Source: Frankia sp. R82 (lineage in GTDB: Bacteria > Actinomycetota > Actinomycetes > Frankiales > Frankiaceae). Taken from it: 64,000 bases of DNA. The DNA lies in NCBI RefSeq assembly GCF_023716925.1, contig NZ_JAMQQG010000044.1:25425-89424 (forward strand). The letters are read 5' to 3'. A model generated the notes under the pieces. It saw nothing but the letters and a program-made list of their open reading frames with translations, made no database searches and was not told the DNA's origin. This document shows, piece by piece, positions 28,765-38,296 of the stretch. The translations under genes and the position numbers were made by a program. Numbering within the stretch: position 1 is the first letter of the stretch; every line of letters begins with the position of its first letter.

Positions 28765-28800
28765 GTGGTGACAGTGATCGTTGTGGTGACAGTGGTCGGT
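28765..28800. repeat. Two 18-bp direct repeats between cysQ and cysD
   Basis: Copies gtggtgacagtgatcgtt (28765-28782) and gtggtgacagtggtcggt (28783-28800) differ at three positions, followed by a third partial gtggtg. The segment is non-coding. Confidence 0.75.
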
Positions 28801-28912
28801 GTGGTGCCGGCGGTGTGACGTGGGTGAGCGGCTTAACGTCGGCGAAACCAGCGTACGGCCGGTGGGGTCGGCTACTTTGGACGGATACACCGGCTCGACG
28901 AGGGGTATCCGC

Positions 28913-29827
28913 GTGCCTGTCACGGGTTACGAGCTCACCCACCTGCAGATGCTCGAGGCCGAGGCGATCCACATCTTTCGTGAGGTCGCGGCCGAGTTCG
29001 AGCGTCCCGCGCTGCTGTTCAGCGGCGGCAAGGATTCGATCGTCATGCTGCGGGTGGCGGAAAAGGCCTTCTGGCCGGCGAAACTGCCGTTCCCGCTGCT
29101 GCACATCGACACCGGGCACAACTTCGACGAGGTGCTCGCGTTTCGTGACCACCGTGCCGAGGAGCTCGGCGCCCGGCTGATCGTCGCGTCGGTGCAGGCG
29201 GCGATCGACGCGGGCGTGTTGACCGAGGACACCCGCCCCGGCGCGTCCCGCAACCAGCTGCAGACCCCGGTGCTGCTCGACGCGATCGCGGACAACCGCT
29301 TCGACGCCGTCTTCGGTGGCGCCCGGCGCGACGAGGAGAAGGCCCGGGCCAAGGAGCGGGTGTACTCCTTCCGGGACGAGTTCGGCCAGTGGGACCCGAA
29401 GAACCAGCGGCCGGAACTGTGGTCGCTGTACAACGGCCGGCACCGACCCGGCGAGCACATCCGGGTGTTCCCGCTGTCGAACTGGACTGAGCTTGACATC
29501 TGGCGTTACATCGCCCAGGAGCAACTCGAGATCCCCTCGATCTACTACGCCCACCGGCGTGACGTCGTCGAGCGTGACGGCATGCTGCTCGCCGTCACGC
29601 CGCTGACCCCGCCCCGGGCGGGGGAGACCGCCGTGCCCCGGCACATCCGGTACCGGACGGTGGGTGACATCACCTGCACCGGCGCGGTCGAGTCGATGGC
29701 GGCCACCGCCGAGGAGGTCATCGTCGAGGTCGCGGCGACCAGGATCACCGAACGTGGTGCCACCCGGGCGGACGACCGGGTCAGCGAGGCCGCCATGGAG
29801 GACCGTAAGCGGGAGGGGTACTTCTGA
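28913..29827 (+). CDS. cysD: Sulfate adenylyltransferase small subunit
   Basis: The protein has 304 residues. It is a PP-loop ATP pyrophosphatase: LLFSGGKDSIVMLRV is the ATP motif at about residues 36-50, followed by FPLLHIDTGHNF. The downstream signatures FGGARRDEEKARAKERV and REDEFGQWDPKNQRPELW-type region are typical of CysD. With CysN it makes APS from ATP and sulfate. GTG 28913 starts the conserved region; the open frame extends upstream without similarity. The start lies beside gagggg, which sits in the loop of a small hairpin (ggatac 28883-28888, gtatcc 28905-28910). Its stop overlaps the cysN ATG. Confidence 0.95.
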   Translation: MPVTGYELTHLQMLEAEAIHIFREVAAEFERPALLFSGGKDSIVMLRVAEKAFWPAKLPFPLLHIDTGHNFDEVLAFRDHRAEELGARLIVASVQAAIDAGVLTEDTRPGASRNQLQTPVLLDAIADNRFDAVFGGARRDEEKARAKERVYSFRDEFGQWDPKNQRPELWSLYNGRHRPGEHIRVFPLSNWTELDIWRYIAQEQLEIPSIYYAHRRDVVERDGMLLAVTPLTPPRAGETAVPRHIRYRTVGDITCTGAVESMAATAEEVIVEVAATRITERGATRADDRVSEAAMEDRKREGYF

Positions 29828-31071
29828 TGGCCGAGCTGCTGCGGGTGGCGACCGCCGGATCCGTCGACGACGGCAAGTCAACGTTGATCGGCCGGTTGCT
29901 CTACGACACGAAATCGCTGTTCAGTGACCAGCTTGCGGCGGTCGAGCGGACCAGCCGGGAACGCGGCGACGGCTATGTCGACCTCGCCCTGCTCACCGAC
30001 GGCCTGCGCGCCGAGCGCGAGCAGGGCATCACCATCGACGTCGCCTACCGTTACTTCGCCACCCCCCGGCGTTCGTTCATCCTCGCGGACACCCCCGGGC
30101 ACGTGCAGTACACCCGGAACATGGTCACCGGTGCCTCGACCGCGGACCTCGCCCTGCTGCTCGTCGACGCGCGCAAGGGTGTGGTCGAGCAGACCCGCCG
30201 GCACGCGTTCCTGGCCTCGCTGCTGCAGGTGCCGCATCTGGTGCTGTGCGTGAACAAGATGGACCTCGTCGACTTCGATCGGGAGATCTTCGAAAAGATC
30301 AAAGAAGAATTCCGCCACTTCGCCGCGAAGCTCGAGATCGTCGACGTCACCGCGATCCCGGTCTCGGCGCTCGGCGGTGACAACGTGGTGTCCCGCTCGC
30401 CCAGCACTCCCTGGTACGACGGAAGCTCGCTGCTGCATCACCTGGAGGAGCTGCACATCGCCTCCGACCGCAACCTCATCGACGTCCGGTTCCCCGTGCA
30501 GTGGGTGGTGCGCCCCCGCAGCGAGGAGCTGCACGACTACCGCGGCTATGCGGGCCAGGTCGCCGGCGGGGTGCTCAAGCCCGGTGACGACGTCATCGTC
30601 CTGCCCTCGGGCCTGAGCACCCGGGTGGCGGGGATCGACAGCTTCGACGGTCCGATCGCCGAGGCGTTCCCCCCGATGTCGGTGACCATCCGGCTCGAGG
30701 ACGACCTGGACGTCTCCCGCGGTGACCTGATCGCCCGGCCGAACAACCAGCCCACGGTCGGCCAGGACATCAACCTCATGGTTTCCTGGATGGTCGACGC
30801 GCCGCTGCGCCGCCGGGCCCGGATCGGCATCAAGCACACCACCCGCTCGGTGCGCGCAATGGTCACCGACATCTGCTACCGCGTCGACATCGACACCCTG
30901 CACCGGGACGAGACCGTCGAGACGCTGGCCCTCAACGACATCGGCCGAATCGTCCTGCGCACCACGTCCCCGTTGTGCTACGACCCCTACCGCCGCAACC
31001 GCACGACGGGCAGCGTGCTGCTCATCGACGAGGCCACCGGCACCACCCTCGGTGCCGGCATGATTCTCTAG
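29827..31071 (+). CDS. cysN: Sulfate adenylyltransferase large subunit, GTPase
   Basis: The protein has 414 residues, without a C-terminal APS kinase domain. GTPase motifs are present: G1 GSVDDGKST near residue 11, the switch region EREQGITIDVAYRYF, G3 DTPGH, and G4 CVNKMDLVDF. EF-Tu-like barrel domains follow. GTP hydrolysis drives APS formation by CysD. The ATG overlaps the cysD stop by one base (TGATG), so the subunits are translationally coupled. The length is shorter than the E. coli protein by about 60 residues, as usual in actinobacteria. Confidence 0.95.
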   Translation: MAELLRVATAGSVDDGKSTLIGRLLYDTKSLFSDQLAAVERTSRERGDGYVDLALLTDGLRAEREQGITIDVAYRYFATPRRSFILADTPGHVQYTRNMVTGASTADLALLLVDARKGVVEQTRRHAFLASLLQVPHLVLCVNKMDLVDFDREIFEKIKEEFRHFAAKLEIVDVTAIPVSALGGDNVVSRSPSTPWYDGSSLLHHLEELHIASDRNLIDVRFPVQWVVRPRSEELHDYRGYAGQVAGGVLKPGDDVIVLPSGLSTRVAGIDSFDGPIAEAFPPMSVTIRLEDDLDVSRGDLIARPNNQPTVGQDINLMVSWMVDAPLRRRARIGIKHTTRSVRAMVTDICYRVDIDTLHRDETVETLALNDIGRIVLRTTSPLCYDPYRRNRTTGSVLLIDEATGTTLGAGMIL

Positions 31072-31278
31072 CCGCCCCGGCCTCGGCGTTCCCCACCCAG
31101 ACGTCGGCTGATTCGGGCTTCGCCTCGGGGTCGGTTCCGGTGCTCCTCTGCTCCTTCGTGGCTTCCATCGCTGCTTCGGCGCCGGCCCCGCTCGTTGACG
31201 GGCCGCTGGCTGGCGCCCGCCGGTCGGTTCCCGGTGTGCCCCGTGTTGCCGGCGGCGCGGGTGGGGCAGGATCGACAG

Positions 31279-32439
31279 GTGGACCTGCCCGTCATGCCTG
31301 CGGTGAAACCGATGCTGGCCCGTGCCGTTGAGGAGATCCCGCCCGGTCTGCACTACGAACCGAAATGGGACGGCTTCCGGGCCCTGGTGTTCCGCGACGG
31401 CGACCAGGTGGAGATCACCTCGCGGACCACGAAGTCGATGACGCGTTACTTTCCCGAACTGGTCGACGGGCTGCGGGCGGCACTGCCCCCACGCTGTGTG
31501 CTCGACGGCGAGATCGTCGTCGCCGGCCGGGACGGGCTCGACTTCGAGGCGCTGCAGCAGCGGATCCACCCGGCGGTAAGCCGCATAGCCCGCCTCGCGG
31601 CCGAGACCCCGGTGTCCTTCGTCGCCTTCGACCTGCTCGCCCTCGGCGACACCGCCCTGCTCGACCACCCCTTCGCCGACCGCCGGGCCCGCCTCGCCGC
31701 CCTGCTCGACGCGCTCGGCCTCGAGCGAACCGGCCCGATCGCGGCTGGCCCGATCGCGGCTGGCGTGGAGACAGCCGGGCATGCGGCGGCCCGCCGCGTG
31801 CACCTCACTCCGGCCACCGACGATCTTGACCTGGCCCGTCGGTGGTTCGAGCAGTTCGAGGGGGCGGGCCTCGATGGCATCATCGCCAAGGCGCCGGACT
31901 CCTCCTACGAACCCGACCGGCGCACCATGTTCAAGATCAAAAATGTGCGGACCGCGGACTGCGTCGTCGCCGGCTATCGTCCGCACAAGTCCGGCTCCGA
32001 CGCGGTCGGTTCCCTGCTGCTCGGCCTCTACCCGAATCCCGACCACCCGGACCGCGCCGCTTCGGGGCTGGCCGCTTCGGGGCTGGCCGCTGTCGGGGTG
32101 ACCTCGGCGTTTCCGATGGCACGACGCCGTGAGCTGGTCACGGAGCTGGCCGATCTGGTCATCCCGATCGCCGAGCATCCGTGGGCGCCCCAGGCGATCG
32201 GAAGCACCCGTACACCCTGGGACGCGGGGGAGAGCCGGTGGGCGGCGGGGCGCGATCCGTCGTTCGTCCCGCTGCGCCCGGTGCGGGTCGTCGAGGTGCG
32301 CTACGACCACATGGAGGGGCCGCGTTTTCGGCACACCGCCCAGTTCGTCCGGTTTCGGCCCGACCGAACCCCGACCAGCTGCACCTACGCGCAACTGAGC
32401 CGCCCGGCTCCGATCGACCTGGACCGCATCCTGCACTGA
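31279..32439 (+). CDS. ATP-dependent DNA ligase
   Basis: The protein has 386 residues. The adenylation motif KWDGFRAL (Lys at about 24) near the N-terminus is the nucleotidyl-attachment site. Other ligase motifs are LDGEIVV, FVAFDLLALGD, GLDGIIAKAPDSSYEPDR and MFKIKNVRTADCVVAGY. An OB-fold domain ends it. It resembles the ligase (LigC/LigD-lig) domain of actinobacterial end-joining enzymes, without polymerase or nuclease domains. GTG 31279 starts the family-conserved region; 84 bases upstream the frame is open but non-conserved. Whether a Ku protein partners it cannot be told. Confidence 0.9.
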   Translation: MDLPVMPAVKPMLARAVEEIPPGLHYEPKWDGFRALVFRDGDQVEITSRTTKSMTRYFPELVDGLRAALPPRCVLDGEIVVAGRDGLDFEALQQRIHPAVSRIARLAAETPVSFVAFDLLALGDTALLDHPFADRRARLAALLDALGLERTGPIAAGPIAAGVETAGHAAARRVHLTPATDDLDLARRWFEQFEGAGLDGIIAKAPDSSYEPDRRTMFKIKNVRTADCVVAGYRPHKSGSDAVGSLLLGLYPNPDHPDRAASGLAASGLAAVGVTSAFPMARRRELVTELADLVIPIAEHPWAPQAIGSTRTPWDAGESRWAAGRDPSFVPLRPVRVVEVRYDHMEGPRFRHTAQFVRFRPDRTPTSCTYAQLSRPAPIDLDRILH

Positions 32440-32524
32440 TCGTCTGACCGAGGGCCCGATTTCTCGCATAACCCGCCACTACTCCGAGTAGTCGACCTTT
32501 GGGGTTGACGAACCTCCGGTGCTT

Positions 32525-35050
32525 TCAGCCGTCGGGCCGTAGGGCGCGGTCGGGTGGGAGCCGGGTGTCGCCCATGGTGGCGAGCCCGGACAGCAGGGGC
32601 AGCCGGTCGTTGTTGGCGACCATGGCCGGGGATTCCAGCCAGGCCCGGTAGGCCCCACGCTGCGCCGGTGTCATCGCCGCGGCGGCCAGGGGAACACCCG
32701 TGGCATCGAGGAAGTCCGTCCGTGGGCCGGTGATGAAACCGTCCTTGTGTGGATCACCGGTGTAGAGACGGCGCTGACCACTGCCGTCGGTCACCGCCAC
32801 GGGCCGCAGCGGGTCGCTGGCGCGCCGCGCCCACAGCAGGCGGGCACTCGCCTCGTAGGACTCGGCCCAGTCCGGTAGATCGTGGGCGGCCTCCCGCAGA
32901 TCGGCCAGGACCCGCCGCGACCCGGTGGTGGAGGTGTCCCGGTACCGCTGGCGGATCAGGATCTCGATCGCGTCGACTGTCAGCCCGACGCCCATCTTGG
33001 TCATCGTTCCCCGCGGATCGGACGGGTCGATCGAGGTCGCGACCGTGCTGAGCAGGTCCAGGATCGCGCCCTGGCGCCGCCGGTAGGCTCCGCCCGACGC
33101 CGTGTGCTCGCGGATGACGTCGTCCGCGGCGTCGACCAGCACCTGGGCGAAGAAGGTCTGGGCCCGCACCGCCTGCAGGTAGCCCAGCGCGCGGGGACTC
33201 GACGGGTAACCGCCGGCCGGCTGGTTCCAGCCCCGGGTACGGGCCGCCTGCCGCGCCTCGAGGTCGACGCCGTAGCCGGCGGCGTCGCGGGCCAGCAGTC
33301 CGGCGAGCGCACCGCCGCGCAGGCATTCCCGCAGCAACGCCCGCCAGGCTGTGACGGGAACGCCGGACAGCCCGTCGGCTGGATCCGCTCCGCCGATGCG
33401 GCCGGGCGCCACCGCGGTCACCGTCGCGTAGATCTCCTGATGGTAGGTGTGCAGTACCGGGACGAACGCGGCCCGCAGCCGCGGCGGCAGCATCGGTTGG
33501 TCAGTCGCGGCGACCGCCCGGGCGAGCCGCCCGGCGAAGTCCGCCGACCCGCGCGGATCGGCTGCCCGCACCGCCGGCTCACCAGCCGCGGCGATGATCC
33601 GCAACCAGGCGTCCAGCGTCGCCGCTGGCAGGGCGACCCGCACCGGCAGCTTCAGCGTTCCTACCAGCGCCGCTCCCACGACCATCTCGACATGGCGGGC
33701 GGCGACCCGCGCGACCAGCGTCGGCTCGATCCGAATCGCATCGAGCAACGCCACCTGGTAATCACTCGGCGACGCCGCTCCCCGCTGCCTGCCCGCACCA
33801 GCCAGTTGACGGATCCCGGAACCGCCCGACGACGCCGCCCCGGCCGCAGGCTCAGGACCGAAGGCAAGACGTGCAAGCCGGTCGAGCAGGGCGGTGTCGA
33901 ACCGGCCGGCGCCGAGCAGGGGGGTGAGCAGCACCGCGTCGACCCGGTCGGTGCGACCGGAAGTGTTGAGGCGGCCCAGCCACGTGTCGTCGAGGCCGCG
34001 CTGGCGGCTGTACGCGGCGAAGGTTCGCCCCAGCAGAGTGTGAGCCTGCGCGCGGTTCACCCCTGCCTCCGCCGGCGGCCGATTGCCCAGCGGGCCGGTG
34101 CTGCGCCCGGACAGCTGGGTGAGCAGACTGGCGAGCCCCGCCGGGCCGAGGGTGTCATAGAAGCCGGCGACGAATCCGGGATCGTTCTCGTGGGTGCCCA
34201 GCAGCTGCAGTGCCTCCCGCCGGGCACTCGCGGCCCCGGTGCCGTCACCGCCATGCTCGCCACCACGATGCCCGCCACCACGATGCCCGCCACCACTGTC
34301 ACCGGGGCCATCACGGAGACTGCCGCCGGCGTCGGGCGGCGTACCGGCACCAGACGCGTCGGCTGAACCCAGCCGTCGTCCCGCCCGGGCATCGAAGCGG
34401 GCATCGCCGGCCACCCCGGCACCCCGCGACCGCCCACGCGGATCGGCGGCGGCCGAACCGGCGCCCAACGCACCGGCCAGGCCGGCGGCCAGCAACGCCG
34501 TCGTGGCACCGTCACTCGTCAGTGCCGCCGCCGCATCGCGCCCCGTGGCCCAGGCGGCCGTGTGCGGACCCGAGGTGGGCCGCTCACCGACCGTCGTGGA
34601 ACCTGCGGTGTCGGTGCCGTCCCCGGGGACCGAGGACCGCACCGGGACGCCGAGCTCCCCCGGCGGGCTGGACGAGTACGTGATCTCGCTGCCCAGGGTC
34701 GGACCCGCAAGCCGGGCCAGCGCGGGTGCTACCTGCAGCGGCCTCGCCGCGGGCAGCGCCCGGGGGAGACCGACATCGGCCTGCTCGGCCGCGCGACCGC
34801 GGCGGGTCAGCGCCGCCGCCTGGGAGTCGAACGCCGCGCCCAGCCGCAGCAGCTGATCGGCGAACCCGGCGAGCCCGGCCAGCCCCGCAACGAGGGACAC
34901 CACCCGCGCCAGCGTCCGAGCCCCGGTGCGCAGCACCTCCGCGGCTGCCCCCACCGCTCCCGCGAGCCCGCGAAGCCGCGTCGGGTCAACCAGCACCCGT
35001 CCCGACGGCGGCCCCGCCGCCTGGCGGGCCGTCCCATCACGGGCCGTCAT
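32525..35050 (-). CDS. Large DUF6571-like protein coupled to a WXG100-like protein
   Basis: The protein has 841 residues with no signal peptide. An N-terminal helical region of about 90 residues (LVDPTRLRGLAGAVGAAAEV and a following LADQLLRLGAAFDSQ-like segment) resembles the WXG/LXG-type entry helices of type VII-related proteins. A low-complexity linker (GGGHRGGGHRGGEHGG) follows. The middle, from about residue 285, has repeats of the type HENDPGFVAGFYDTLGPAGL and LLTQL, then paired DTALLDRLARL segments. The C-terminal third ends with a long helical region and EFLDATG-type loop. The pattern fits the poorly known DUF6571 family of actinobacteria. Its ATG overlaps the stop of the small WXG-like gene by four bases. 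A secreted effector or structural partner role is inference. Confidence 0.6.
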   Translation of the reverse strand: MTARDGTARQAAGPPSGRVLVDPTRLRGLAGAVGAAAEVLRTGARTLARVVSLVAGLAGLAGFADQLLRLGAAFDSQAAALTRRGRAAEQADVGLPRALPAARPLQVAPALARLAGPTLGSEITYSSSPPGELGVPVRSSVPGDGTDTAGSTTVGERPTSGPHTAAWATGRDAAAALTSDGATTALLAAGLAGALGAGSAAADPRGRSRGAGVAGDARFDARAGRRLGSADASGAGTPPDAGGSLRDGPGDSGGGHRGGGHRGGEHGGDGTGAASARREALQLLGTHENDPGFVAGFYDTLGPAGLASLLTQLSGRSTGPLGNRPPAEAGVNRAQAHTLLGRTFAAYSRQRGLDDTWLGRLNTSGRTDRVDAVLLTPLLGAGRFDTALLDRLARLAFGPEPAAGAASSGGSGIRQLAGAGRQRGAASPSDYQVALLDAIRIEPTLVARVAARHVEMVVGAALVGTLKLPVRVALPAATLDAWLRIIAAAGEPAVRAADPRGSADFAGRLARAVAATDQPMLPPRLRAAFVPVLHTYHQEIYATVTAVAPGRIGGADPADGLSGVPVTAWRALLRECLRGGALAGLLARDAAGYGVDLEARQAARTRGWNQPAGGYPSSPRALGYLQAVRAQTFFAQVLVDAADDVIREHTASGGAYRRRQGAILDLLSTVATSIDPSDPRGTMTKMGVGLTVDAIEILIRQRYRDTSTTGSRRVLADLREAAHDLPDWAESYEASARLLWARRASDPLRPVAVTDGSGQRRLYTGDPHKDGFITGPRTDFLDATGVPLAAAAMTPAQRGAYRAWLESPAMVANNDRLPLLSGLATMGDTRLPPDRALRPDG

Positions 35051-35328
35051 ATCGCCGTACCCGGCGCCCGGACGGCCTGCGGGGGCTGGGGCGGGCGGGA
35101 CGACAACCCGGCCTGTTCACACAGCCGCACGCAGCTGTCCAGCACCGTCGCCGCCTGCGCCGCCAACCGGCGAAGCTGCTCGGCGGCCTGTTCCGCCGCG
35201 GCACTCTCCCAGGCCGCGGCACCTGCCGCGCTGACCCGTTCGAGGGCCTGTTCCACCTCGGCCTGTACCCGCCGGGCCACGAGCAGGGCATCTGCCGTGG
35301 CCACTGGGGCCGGATCGACATCCGTCAT
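35047..35328 (-). CDS. Small WXG100-like helical protein
   Basis: The protein has 93 residues and is almost entirely helical in pattern. It has a central tryptophan in the turn-like AAAWESAAAEQAAEQL, matching the W-x-[GS] plus small-residue helix form of WXG100 (ESAT-6-like) proteins. A short Pro-rich tail follows. The gene overlaps the next one by four bases (ATGA), the usual arrangement of a WXG100 chaperone or partner before its cargo. No EccC, EccD or other secretion gene is nearby. Identification rests on size, composition, motif and coupling. Confidence 0.55.
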   Translation of the reverse strand: MTDVDPAPVATADALLVARRVQAEVEQALERVSAAGAAAWESAAAEQAAEQLRRLAAQAATVLDSCVRLCEQAGLSSRPPQPPQAVRAPGTAI

Positions 35329-35496
35329 CGCACACCACCGTCAGGATCAGGGTCGGGGTGCGGTGACCGTAACAACCCCGACCCCGGCTGCGCCGGCCGC
35401 GGACCGGCCCTGTGGACGAACTCCGCGGGAGCCTGCCCCTGTGGATGACCGGCGCCGGTCCGGCAGCATCCGTGGTAGTCGTGCGGGTGCCGAGAA

Positions 35497-36231
35497 TCAG
35501 GCGCGCTGGTAGCGCAGGAACAGACTGCCGTCCTCGGTCAGTACCTGGATCAGCCGAAGCCGGGCCGGTTCCGGCCAGCCGTCCCCCATCGTGATGGTTT
35601 TGCGGTCCGGGCCGGCGAGCAGGGGCGCGACGGTCAGACACAGCTCGTCGAGCAGGCCGGCTCCGGCGAGCTGGGCGTGCAGCGTCGGACCGCCCTCGAG
35701 GAGGACTCGGGTCAGGCCCCGCTCGGCCAGCGCGGCCAGGGCGGCAGCCGGCTCAACCGTGTTGTCTCCACACAGGACGACCTCGGCCACCTGCGCCAGG
35801 GCCGCGCGCCGGTCGGCGGGAGCGGCAGCGCACGTCAGGACGACAGGACGCACCTCGGCGTCGAACAGCCGGGCAGCCGGGTCCAGCGTCGCCGACGCGG
35901 TGACGACGGCCACCGGCGGGACGGCCGCGAGTCCCGCGGCGACCCGAAGCTCTCGACGCTGCGGCGGGACGATCACCGGACCGTAGTTCTCGTGGCGCAC
36001 CGTGCCGGCCCCGACCAGCACCACGTCACACAGCCAGCGCAAGGTCCGGAACACCTGCCGGTCGCCGTCGCCACCCAGCGGCCCGGACCGGCCGCCCACC
36101 TCGGCCCCGCCGTCCGCGGAGCTGACGAAGTTCGAGCGCACATAGCTGCGCCCGGCCGCCTGCTCCGGGTAGGCGTATGCCTGGTCGAGGTCGACCTCGG
36201 CGGATTCGTTCTGAGGCAACAGGTATCGCAC
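35497..36231 (-). CDS. Pyrimidine reductase family protein (RibD C-terminal-like)
   Basis: The protein has 244 residues and a dihydrofolate-reductase-like fold. Signatures are SYVRSNFVSSADGGAEVGGRS near residue 30, VLVGAGTVRHENYGP, and the C-terminal RVLLEGGPTLHAQLAGAGLLDELCLTVAP. This is the NADPH-dependent reductase half of riboflavin-type pyrimidine reductases. No deaminase domain is attached, so the riboflavin role itself is uncertain; other members act in deazaflavin-like steps. It has no operon partner on either side. Confidence 0.85.
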   Translation of the reverse strand: MRYLLPQNESAEVDLDQAYAYPEQAAGRSYVRSNFVSSADGGAEVGGRSGPLGGDGDRQVFRTLRWLCDVVLVGAGTVRHENYGPVIVPPQRRELRVAAGLAAVPPVAVVTASATLDPAARLFDAEVRPVVLTCAAAPADRRAALAQVAEVVLCGDNTVEPAAALAALAERGLTRVLLEGGPTLHAQLAGAGLLDELCLTVAPLLAGPDRKTITMGDGWPEPARLRLIQVLTEDGSLFLRYQRA

Positions 36232-36308
36232 CGCGCCGACTGTATCCGCCGGCGGCGGTCCGCCACCTGTCTGTCGCCGTGGCGGTGGGGCCCTGCGACG
36301 ATGCAGGC

Positions 36309-36410
36309 ATGGGAACCTACGTCGTCCTGCTTGTCATGGTGCTGCTGGTGGGGCTGGCCGTGCTGGGTGGGCTCTATGCCTATCTCATGCGCGACCGCAC
36401 CCGTCGCTGA
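36309..36410 (+). CDS. Small membrane protein, 33 residues
   Basis: The frame encodes one hydrophobic segment (TYVVLLVMVLLVGLAVLGGL) followed by YAYLMRDRTRR, a typical single-span with a positive end. Third-position GC is high, as expected for a real gene. ATG 36309 follows a purine-containing cgacgatg stretch. It lies between two minus-strand genes, facing treZ from the opposite strand. No family is recognised. Confidence 0.5.
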   Translation: MGTYVVLLVMVLLVGLAVLGGLYAYLMRDRTRR

Positions 36411-36421
36411 ACCCCCGCCGT

Positions 36422-38194
36422 TCAGCCGGCGGGGTGCTCGGTGGGCAGCAGGCGGGTGATGACGACCGACTCACCGTCGAGCTCCACCCGTCCGGGCATG
36501 TAGGTGAAGCCGGGCGTGGAGGCGGCCGGCGCATCGAACGGAACGCCGTCGAGGGGAACCGCCTGGCGATCGTCGGCGAAGTTGACGACGATCGCGACGT
36601 CCCCGCGGCGCACGACGAGCCAGCGGGCGTGCTCGTCGTAGGTGCAGGCAACCGACGCCCAGGCCGGGTCGGTGAGTGCGGGTAGCCGGCGGCGCAGGGA
36701 GATCAGGCGGCGGTGCCAGTCGAGCAGGCTGCCATGGCCGGGGCGGGTCGGCTCGGACCAGTCCAGCTGGGACCGTTCGAAGGTGGCCGGATCCTGCGGA
36801 TCGGGAACCTGCTCGGGCCCCCAGCCGTGGGCGGCGAACTCGGCCCGGCGACCGTTGCGGACGGCGTCGCCCAGGCCCGGATCGGTGTGGTCGGTGAAGT
36901 ACTGCCAGGGCGTGTGCGCACCCCACTCCTCACCCATGAACAGCATCGGGGTGAGCGCCGAGGTGAGCAGCAGTGCGGCGCCGATGCGCAGCAGGCCGTC
37001 GCTGAGCTGCGCGGACGAGCGGTCGCCGAGCGCCCGGTTGCCGATCTGGTCGTGGTTCTGCAGAAACGTGACGAACCGGTAGGCCGGGGTGGTCGCCGGC
37101 ATCGGCCGGCCATGCGAGCGGGCCCGGAACGTCGAATACCCGCCCTCGTGCACGAAACCCCTGGTCAGAGCATGGGCGAGAGTCGCCAGTGAGCCGAAGT
37201 CGACGTAGTAGCCCTGCCGCTCGCCGGACAGCGTCGCCCACAGGGCGTGATGGGCGTCGTCGCACCACTGGCCGTCCAGGCCGTAGCCGCCGGCCTCGGG
37301 GGCGACGACGAGACGCGGGTCGTTCAGGTCGGACTCGGCGACGGCGAACAACGGTCGGCGCTGCTGCGCGCCGAGCCGGTGCACCGACTCGGCGATCTGC
37401 TCGAGCAGATGCAGCGCCCGGCTGTCCTGGAACGCATGGACCGCATCGAGGCGCAGGCCGTCACAGTGGTATTCGCGTAGCCAGGCCAGGGCGCTGTCCA
37501 GGATGAACGCACGCACCTCGTCGGAACCGGGAGCGTCCAGGTTGACGGCCGGGCCCCACGGGGTGATGTAACGGTCGGTGAAGTACGGGCCGAACTGGCC
37601 GAGATAGTTGCCGTCCGGCCCGAGGTGGTTGTAGACCACGTCCATGATCACACCGATGCCGTGGGCATGGGCGGCGTCGACGAACCGCTTCAGCCCGTCC
37701 GGCCCGCCGTACGGCTCGTGCACGGCGAACAGGCCCACCCCGTCGTACCCCCAGCCGTGCCGGCCGGGGAACGCGTTGACGGGCAGCAGCTCCACCGCGT
37801 CGATGCCGAGCTCGGCCAGATGCGGCAGCTTCTCGATCGCCGCGTCGAAGGTGCCCTCGGGGGTGAACGTCCCGACGTGCAGTTCGTAGAGCACGCTGCC
37901 GGCCAGCGCGATGCCCCGCCAGCTCACGTCGGTCCAGGTGAACGTGGAGTGCTCGACGAGGCGAGACCGGCCGTGCACCCCGTTCGGCTGCCAGGCGGAA
38001 CGAGGATCGGGCAGCTCGTGACCGTTGCCGTCGAGCACGTAGGCGTAGTCCGTGCCGTGCCGGGCCGACGGGACGTTCACCCACCACCAGCCACCGCGCC
38101 CGGCGGACAGCTCGTGGGTGGTGTCGCCGGAGTCCTGGGCCAGGACCAGGCTGACCGTCTTGGCGCTCGGGGCCCACAGCCGGAAGGTGCTCAT
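36422..38194 (-). CDS. treZ: Malto-oligosyltrehalose trehalohydrolase
   Basis: The protein has 590 residues. After an N-terminal CBM48-like domain, the GH13 motifs appear in order: DVVYNHLGPDGNY, GLRLDAVHAF (nucleophile Asp), VAESDLNDPRL (acid Glu) and FLQNHDQIGNRA. It cuts trehalose off maltooligosyltrehalose, completing the TreY-TreZ route from glycogen to trehalose. treY and treX lie about 7 kb away on the same strand rather than adjacent. The gene has no obvious cofactor or signal sequence and acts in the cytoplasm. Confidence 0.95.
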   Translation of the reverse strand: MSTFRLWAPSAKTVSLVLAQDSGDTTHELSAGRGGWWWVNVPSARHGTDYAYVLDGNGHELPDPRSAWQPNGVHGRSRLVEHSTFTWTDVSWRGIALAGSVLYELHVGTFTPEGTFDAAIEKLPHLAELGIDAVELLPVNAFPGRHGWGYDGVGLFAVHEPYGGPDGLKRFVDAAHAHGIGVIMDVVYNHLGPDGNYLGQFGPYFTDRYITPWGPAVNLDAPGSDEVRAFILDSALAWLREYHCDGLRLDAVHAFQDSRALHLLEQIAESVHRLGAQQRRPLFAVAESDLNDPRLVVAPEAGGYGLDGQWCDDAHHALWATLSGERQGYYVDFGSLATLAHALTRGFVHEGGYSTFRARSHGRPMPATTPAYRFVTFLQNHDQIGNRALGDRSSAQLSDGLLRIGAALLLTSALTPMLFMGEEWGAHTPWQYFTDHTDPGLGDAVRNGRRAEFAAHGWGPEQVPDPQDPATFERSQLDWSEPTRPGHGSLLDWHRRLISLRRRLPALTDPAWASVACTYDEHARWLVVRRGDVAIVVNFADDRQAVPLDGVPFDAPAASTPGFTYMPGRVELDGESVVITRLLPTEHPAG

Positions 38195-38296
38195 ATGTTC
38201 CTGTCTACCGTCCGGCGCCGCCCGACATGCCGGGACGGTGACAATGGCCCCAACGAAGGTGCCCCATGACCCGGTTCGGGGACGGTCGGCGGGCTC

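Noticed and set aside
27839..32469. Long minus-strand frames over cysQ, cysD, cysN and the ligase
   Set aside because: All overlap proteins with clear motifs and show no domains of their own.
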